25,023 bases of DNA, from IMG/VR virus record IMGVR_UViG_3300043570_001508, positions 1-25,023 of that record; one strand, 5' to 3'. Below the pieces are notes generated by a model that searched no databases, was not told the DNA's origin, and saw nothing but the letters and a program-made list of their open reading frames with translations. Below, piece by piece: positions 21,995-25,023 of the stretch. The position numbers and the translations under genes are program-made. The first letter of the stretch is position 1; each line of letters opens with the position of its first letter. This DNA is from a virus.

Positions 21995-22011
21995 TCGCTA
22001 TGTACATTGAT

Positions 22012-22140
22012 CAACTATCTTTTTAGTTGGTATGTTGTCGTCCTGTCATTCGGTCAACTATCTTTTTAGTTCATATATCGGTCGATCGATCCAACTATCT
22101 TTTTAGTTTGTAGGTTATTCATCCAACTATATTTTTAGTT
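22012..22140 (+). repeat. four palindromic iterons CAACTATCTTTTTAGTT
   Basis: The 17-mer CAACTATCTTTTTAGTT is present at 22012, 22055 and 22092, and with one change (CAACTATATTTTTAGTT) at 22124. Starts are 43, 37 and 32 bases apart, so the spacing shrinks. Each copy has AACTA/TAGTT arms around a six-base T-rich centre. The intervening sequences differ. Likely binding sites for an initiator or regulator, or hairpin-forming sites. Confidence 0.8.
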
Positions 22141-22585
22141 TGATAGTTTACCAGGAAATCGGCTTTTTAAATTTTTGGCCGTATTGTTTAATCATTCAAG
22201 CATATATATATTAGTTTGTTTATTTGTTTATTCGTTAACTAAATTCCTTTGTATTGTTCGTTCGTTTGTTATTGGTGTGTTATATCTGTTTATCATCTCA
22301 CTATCTAAAATCTATTATCTAACTGAATAACCTACTAACTAACTAACTAACAATTAACTGTTTATGTTTATCGTCTTATTATCTGTATTAATTACGTCAT
22401 ATATTTTCAACTAATTTTACAGTAATTAGCCACTTAACTACCTGATTGTTAACTATTTGACTTTTTTACTTTCATTTTTTGCTTATTTGTTCACTTTTGT
22501 ACAAATTAATTCATTTTTTATTTCGTTGATTTTCAACGCTTTACGATTTATTTTCATTTTTTTTTACATTTTCTTTGTTTTTTTT

Positions 22586-22616
22586 ATTGTCTATCAATTA
22601 AGTATACGTATCTTTG
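22586..22616 (+). promoter_or_regulatory. promoter of the rightward small-gene module (ATTG-N19-TATCTTTG)
   Basis: ATTG at 22586-22589 and TATCTTTG at 22609-22616 are 19 bases apart, the same arrangement as the groEL promoter. The predicted start is about 22621, where a GTAGC/GCTAC hairpin (22621-22636) begins, giving a leader of about 200 nt. Confidence 0.55.
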
Positions 22617-22654
22617 TTGTGTAGCAAACGAGCTACTTAATAAAACACACTAAG

Positions 22655-22666
22655 CGACAATTGTCG
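22655..22666. promoter_or_regulatory. 12-bp perfect palindrome CGACAATTGTCG
   Basis: A perfect inverted repeat within the leader of the rightward module, about 35 bases after the predicted transcription start. A candidate operator. Confidence 0.35.
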
Positions 22667-22689
22667 GGGTGTACAGAAATGTAAAGTTC

Positions 22690-22718
22690 TTTGACGTATA
22701 GAAAAAAATTGATATTAT
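22690..22718 (+). promoter_or_regulatory. possible second promoter of the rightward module
   Basis: TTTGACG at 22690-22696 followed after 16 bases by TATTAT (22713-22718) resembles a general -35/-10 promoter (TTGACG-N16-TATTAT). It is only a partial match to the Bacteroidota consensus. Confidence 0.3.
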
Positions 22719-22762
22719 CCGCTACGATGGAATCGGTATGGGAGGGATAAACAAATAAACAA

Positions 22763-22790
22763 GTATGTAGATTGGTGACGGTCTACATAC
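22763..22790 (+). promoter_or_regulatory. 9-bp perfect hairpin in the leader of the first rightward gene
   Basis: GTATGTAGA (22763-22771) and TCTACATAC (22782-22790) form a perfect stem around a ten-base loop, with no T run after it, so it is not a terminator. It lies 34 bases before the preferred start codon. Likely an RNA-stability element or protein-binding site. Confidence 0.5.
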
Positions 22791-22824
22791 TACTAAAATG
22801 AATAATAATTTAAATTTAATTAAT

Positions 22825-23085
22825 ATGAATGTAGCTTTTATTTGTAAAGGGTTAAGTACTCAGTTTTACGACAAATTAGAAAACTTAGAAACATTAGAAC
22901 AAAAATACCAACTATTAAAAACTTGCCAAAATGGGGGTTTAAATATAGTTAGTTGTATTGGTAGTCATGGGCTACTAAGTGAACAAATGTATTTTAATAT
23001 TAGAATCAAAAACGGTGCAAAGTTTACCGAAATGAAACAATCAAAAGGAACTAGTAAAAAAACAATAACTTTTAAATTTAATTAA
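22825..23085 (+). CDS. first gene of the rightward module, unknown protein
   Basis: 86 residues from the ATG at 22825 (MNVAFICKGLSTQFYDKLEN). An in-frame ATG at 22798 would add nine residues of mostly Asn/Leu, but that stretch is the AAATTTAATTAA leader that precedes two other starts in this module, so the later ATG is preferred. The middle is helical (KLENLETLEQKYQLLKT) and the C-terminal half beta-rich and basic. No family is recognised. The position behind the leader region suggests early expression. Confidence 0.6.
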   Translation: MNVAFICKGLSTQFYDKLENLETLEQKYQLLKTCQNGGLNIVSCIGSHGLLSEQMYFNIRIKNGAKFTEMKQSKGTSKKTITFKFN

Positions 23086-23086
23086 G

Positions 23087-23170
23087 ATGAAAACGAACGA
23101 AATAGGAGCTTTAATAAGCGTGGGTGTAATGGCGGTTTTAACCGTTATAATGATAATTTTAAACAAATAA
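23087..23170 (+). CDS. 27-residue single-pass membrane peptide
   Basis: ATG at 23087, one base after the preceding stop, to TAA at 23168-23170. The sequence MKTNEIGALISVGVMAVLTV continues with IMIILNK and has one membrane segment from about residue 7 to 25. The AAATTTAATTAAG leader directly before the start supports translation. Possible targets or roles cannot be told. Confidence 0.5.
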   Translation: MKTNEIGALISVGVMAVLTVIMIILNK

Positions 23171-23198
23171 GTAAGTAAACAACTAATAAAACAACAAT

Positions 23199-23495
23199 AT
23201 GAAAACTTTAGATATCAATTCAAAAACATGGTTCGACAAAATTAATGGAAATAGTTATTTTGCAAGTAAGTTAATAATAGACTACGGGACAGAAAAAGAA
23301 AAGACTATAAAACTACCTTTTCAATACGGCTACGAAAGTCAAGACGAAAGCGAAGCAAAAGCGGTACTAACTGAAAATAATTTAATTAGTGCCGATTACG
23401 GGCAAAGTTTAAAAACATATTGCGAAGATAACGGAATTATATTCCGCCATAGCATGCAGAAAAACTGTAAAAAATCAGAACTAAAAAACATATGA
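23199..23495 (+). CDS. small phage protein of unknown function
   Basis: 98 residues. The first half contains 'KTWFDKINGNSYFASKLIIDYG' and 'IKLPFQYGYES', a pattern that recurs in short proteins of Bacteroidota phages; the C-terminus is basic with two Cys. Its stop overlaps the next start (ATGA at 23492-23495), so the two are coupled. No catalytic motif is visible. Confidence 0.7.
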   Translation: MKTLDINSKTWFDKINGNSYFASKLIIDYGTEKEKTIKLPFQYGYESQDESEAKAVLTENNLISADYGQSLKTYCEDNGIIFRHSMQKNCKKSELKNI

Positions 23496-23659
23496 ATATG
23501 AACACACTAGATAAATTCTTAATTGTCACACAATTTAATAGGGGTGACAATTACCCAACTAGAAAGGAACTAGATAAACAAATTAAAATAAATAAATGTA
23601 GTATTGATCTAAAAATAGAGGTATACACGTACTTTCTATATGACGATGAAACAATTTAA
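23492..23659 (+). CDS. 55-residue protein, unknown
   Basis: Starts with ATG at 23492 inside the end of the previous gene and stops with TAA at 23657-23659. The sequence MNMNTLDKFLIVTQFNRGDN is followed by a charged helical part and an aromatic end (YTYFLYDDETI). A second ATG two codons on (23498) is an alternative start. The tight overlap supports it being real. Confidence 0.6.
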   Translation: MNMNTLDKFLIVTQFNRGDNYPTRKELDKQIKINKCSIDLKIEVYTYFLYDDETI

Positions 23660-23671
23660 TAAATAGAAATT

Positions 23672-23797
23672 ATGGCGTATATAATAGTAATGTTAATGGT
23701 AATAGGAATTTTTAAATTTATTGTATTCACATGGGAGGATAACGATAGAAGTAAAAAAGCAAGAAGAAGATTCTTGCAAGAATTAAAAAGAAAATAA
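23672..23797 (+). CDS. 41-residue membrane peptide with basic tail
   Basis: ATG at 23672 to TAA at 23795-23797. A hydrophobic segment, MAYIIVMLMVIGIFKFIVFTW (about 1-21), is followed by a charged, Arg/Lys-rich tail that should stay in the cytoplasm. It carries the AATAGAANNTATG leader shared with other starts in this module. Function unknown. Confidence 0.55.
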   Translation: MAYIIVMLMVIGIFKFIVFTWEDNDRSKKARRRFLQELKRK

Positions 23798-23828
23798 AAA
23801 GAAAATAAATAAATTAAATTTAATTAAG

Positions 23829-24131
23829 ATGAGAAAAATAACAAGTGAATCAGTAAATGCGTTTTTGAATGCAAAGGAATTTAAAAAAAGTAATATGTCG
23901 GTTACTGTTTTACCGAATGTAACAATATTAAAATTATATGGTAATGAAATAGCTTACCTATATAACGATCCACAAAAAACGCTATCGATCACAGATGCAG
24001 GATGGGAAACAGTAACAACAAAGGAACGATTAAACGGAATCCCGAACGTAAAAATATCACAAATTAAGGGTAAATGGCACTTAAACGGTGTCGAATGGGA
24101 TGGAAAATTAATAGATGTAAACAATAAATAA
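23829..24131 (+). CDS. 100-residue protein, unknown
   Basis: Begins MRKITSESVNAFLNAKEFKK and continues with a beta-rich region (VTVLPNVTILKLYGNEIAYLY; KISQIKGKWHLNGVEWDGKLI). The pattern of short strands and aromatic residues suggests a compact beta fold. It is preceded by AAATTTAATTAAG, the same leader as the 27-residue peptide. No family is recognised. Confidence 0.7.
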   Translation: MRKITSESVNAFLNAKEFKKSNMSVTVLPNVTILKLYGNEIAYLYNDPQKTLSITDAGWETVTTKERLNGIPNVKISQIKGKWHLNGVEWDGKLIDVNNK

Positions 24132-24140
24132 ATAGAAACC

Positions 24141-24365
24141 ATGATAACTGAAAAAGAAAGAACCGAATTAATAAATTGCAAGGCATTGAGAGAACTTGCA
24201 ATAAATAATATAAAACAATATTGTATCCTTACTGGCGAAAGTGAGGATACAATTAAGAACCAATTGTTTATTTGGGCGGATGAATATAATATAAAAAGTC
24301 CTGCAGAGGTATATTCTGAATTTTATAATCTTAGTTGTAAACTAAATTCACAATCACTAAAATAA
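24141..24365 (+). CDS. 74-residue helical protein, unknown
   Basis: Starts MITEKERTELINCKALRELA, mostly helical, with an amphipathic pattern throughout and two Cys. It lies nine bases after the previous stop and has the AATAGAAACCATG leader of the module. Function unknown. Confidence 0.65.
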   Translation: MITEKERTELINCKALRELAINNIKQYCILTGESEDTIKNQLFIWADEYNIKSPAEVYSEFYNLSCKLNSQSLK

Positions 24366-24372
24366 ACTTAAC

Positions 24373-24519
24373 ATGAAACCAACTGACGAATTAAAAGACT
24401 TGTTCAAGGAACTAATTGCTATAGATACGTTAAACTATAAGCGTAGAGATTGGGCGATAATAAAGTATAAGGGTATGTATCCCTTCAATCAATTTAAATT
24501 AATAGACTTAATAAAATAG
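24373..24519 (+). CDS. 48-residue protein, unknown
   Basis: ATG at 24373 to TAG at 24517-24519. Begins MKPTDELKDLFKELIAIDTL, then a basic/aromatic patch (NYKRRDWAIIKYKG), and ends KLIDLIK. Seven bases separate it from the upstream gene and five from the downstream one. It is probably a real small gene of the cassette. Confidence 0.55.
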   Translation: MKPTDELKDLFKELIAIDTLNYKRRDWAIIKYKGMYPFNQFKLIDLIK

Positions 24520-24524
24520 AACTT

Positions 24525-24884
24525 ATGGGAAGATATTATAATGGCGATATAAACGGAAAGTTTTGGTTCGCGGTACAATCAAGTGAAGCTCCGAGCAGAT
24601 TTGGAGGTCAAATATATGAACCTGCATATATTGAATATCATTTTGATGAAGATCATTTGGATGAAGTAAAAAAAGAAATAGATGCAATTGAATTAAAACT
24701 AGGGAATAATAAAAAAGTACTTGATGATTTTTTTAAAGATAAAAATGGTTACAATGATGAACAATTAAAAGATATAGGAATAACTAGAGAGATGCTAGTT
24801 GACTATGCAGATTTAGGATTGGGAATAAAAATAAAAGAACGATTGGAAGAGCACGGAAGTTGTGAATTTCAAGCAGAAATATAA
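24525..24884 (+). CDS. small phage protein, unknown
   Basis: 119 residues beginning MGRYYNGDINGKFWFAVQSS, a start pattern that recurs in small proteins of Bacteroidota phages and plasmids. The aromatic N-terminal part is probably beta, the central part is a charged helix (DEVKKEIDAIELKLGNNKKV), and the C-terminus is acidic. The leader is AATAGAACTTATG. No function is known to me. Confidence 0.7.
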   Translation: MGRYYNGDINGKFWFAVQSSEAPSRFGGQIYEPAYIEYHFDEDHLDEVKKEIDAIELKLGNNKKVLDDFFKDKNGYNDEQLKDIGITREMLVDYADLGLGIKIKERLEEHGSCEFQAEI

Positions 24885-24896
24885 AAAATAGAACTT

Positions 24897-25023
24897 ATGA
24901 AAAAGATAAATTTAGACAAACATGTATGGGAAGGGTGGACAGTTCAGTGTTTTATTAATGAACTAGAGCCAAGTTTTAATCAAATAATGAGAGGGGATTC
25001 TTGGTCATCCCCTTTCAAGTCGA
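24897..25023 (+). CDS. phage protein, N-terminal part (runs off the window)
   Basis: ATG at 24897 with the same AATAGAACTTATG leader as the preceding gene; 42 codons are present. The sequence KKINLDKHVWEGWTVQCFIN followed by NQIMRGDSWSSPFK resembles short uncharacterised proteins of Bacteroidota phages. The rest lies outside the window. Confidence 0.6.
   Translation, partial: MKKINLDKHVWEGWTVQCFINELEPSFNQIMRGDSWSSPFKS

Larger units (their letters stand above)
21183..22585. other. non-coding control region between the two arms
   Basis: About 1.4 kb with no convincing coding frame; the few open frames over its G-rich part are low-complexity. From left to right it holds GAGAGGAGGAA direct repeats (21220-21230, 21325-21335), a plus-strand terminator hairpin (21392), TGCTGAG/CTCAGCA repeats (21346-21659), a pair of diverged direct repeats, a G-rich block (21776-21856), TACT repeats (21971-21994), four palindromic iterons (22012-22140), then a strongly T-rich stretch on the plus strand (22200-22600). 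Divergent genes begin at its edges. A replication origin with early regulatory sites is the likely role. Confidence 0.6.

Noticed and set aside
21720-22010. Overlapping open frames on both strands in the G-rich block
   Set aside because: They are low-complexity (Pro/His or Gly/Trp runs) created by the G-rich DNA, have no leader motif and are open on both strands at once.
22012-22140. CRISPR-like repeat array
   Set aside because: Only four 17-bp repeats with irregular spacers of 15-26 bases, no leader or cas gene; it fits palindromic iterons better.
22334-22351. ACTA tandem run as an attachment site
   Set aside because: Simple-sequence repeat without integrase, tRNA or inverted flanks; no sign of lysogeny in the window.

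Overview
The window looks like part of a lytic tailed-phage genome infecting a Bacteroidota host, most likely a crAss-like podovirus or a close relative. The portal protein (about 810 residues with a Gln/Ala/Lys-rich coiled-coil tail) and the large terminase (about 743 residues) are recognisable, in the order terminase > portal > scaffold-like > capsid. The base composition is AT-rich. Genes lack Shine-Dalgarno sequences and have A/T-rich leaders, and seven minus-strand and two plus-strand promoters match the Bacteroidota consensus TTTG-N19/20-TAnnTTTG. No integrase, tRNA, CRISPR array or insertion sequence was seen.

Layout. From 1 to about 21.1 kb nearly everything reads on the minus strand, so transcription runs right to left. 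In that order come: an AP2-domain regulator and small early/middle genes (19.4-21.05 kb, including a DUF3310 protein and a small lipoprotein); a phage GroEL/GroES pair (17.5-19.4 kb); one plus-strand regulator-like gene (17.0-17.6 kb) facing a divergent structural operon; decoration or fibre proteins, small basic proteins, a beta-helix spike and a LamG adhesin (10.7-17.0 kb); a lysis cassette with a coiled-coil membrane protein, holin, M15 endopeptidase and GH24 lysozyme (9.3-10.7 kb); a roughly 190-nt structured RNA with its own promoter and terminator (9.13-9.33 kb); the packaging operon, including a tandem GroES-like protein, a TerS-like protein, TerL and portal (3.1-9.1 kb); and finally two basic proteins, a fibre protein, a scaffold-like protein and the start of the major capsid gene.

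From 21.05 to 22.82 kb lies about 1.75 kb without convincing genes. It holds terminator-like hairpins, TGCTGAG repeats, G-rich tracts, simple tetranucleotide repeats and four palindromic iterons. It separates the minus-strand arm from a rightward plus-strand module (22.8-25.0 kb) of very small uncharacterised genes whose start codons share two recurring leader motifs. This is probably a replication and transcription control region.

How it fits together (inference). The plus-strand small genes are probably early host-takeover functions. The AP2 and winged-helix-like proteins are candidate regulators. GroEL/ES, together with the separate tandem GroES-like protein of the packaging operon, may serve virion protein folding. 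Fibre genes are followed by small paralogous proteins that may be their chaperones. The most unusual elements are the structured RNA between the lysis and packaging operons and the AP2 leader, where a terminator-hairpin loop is complementary to sequences on both sides, one of them next to the start codon.
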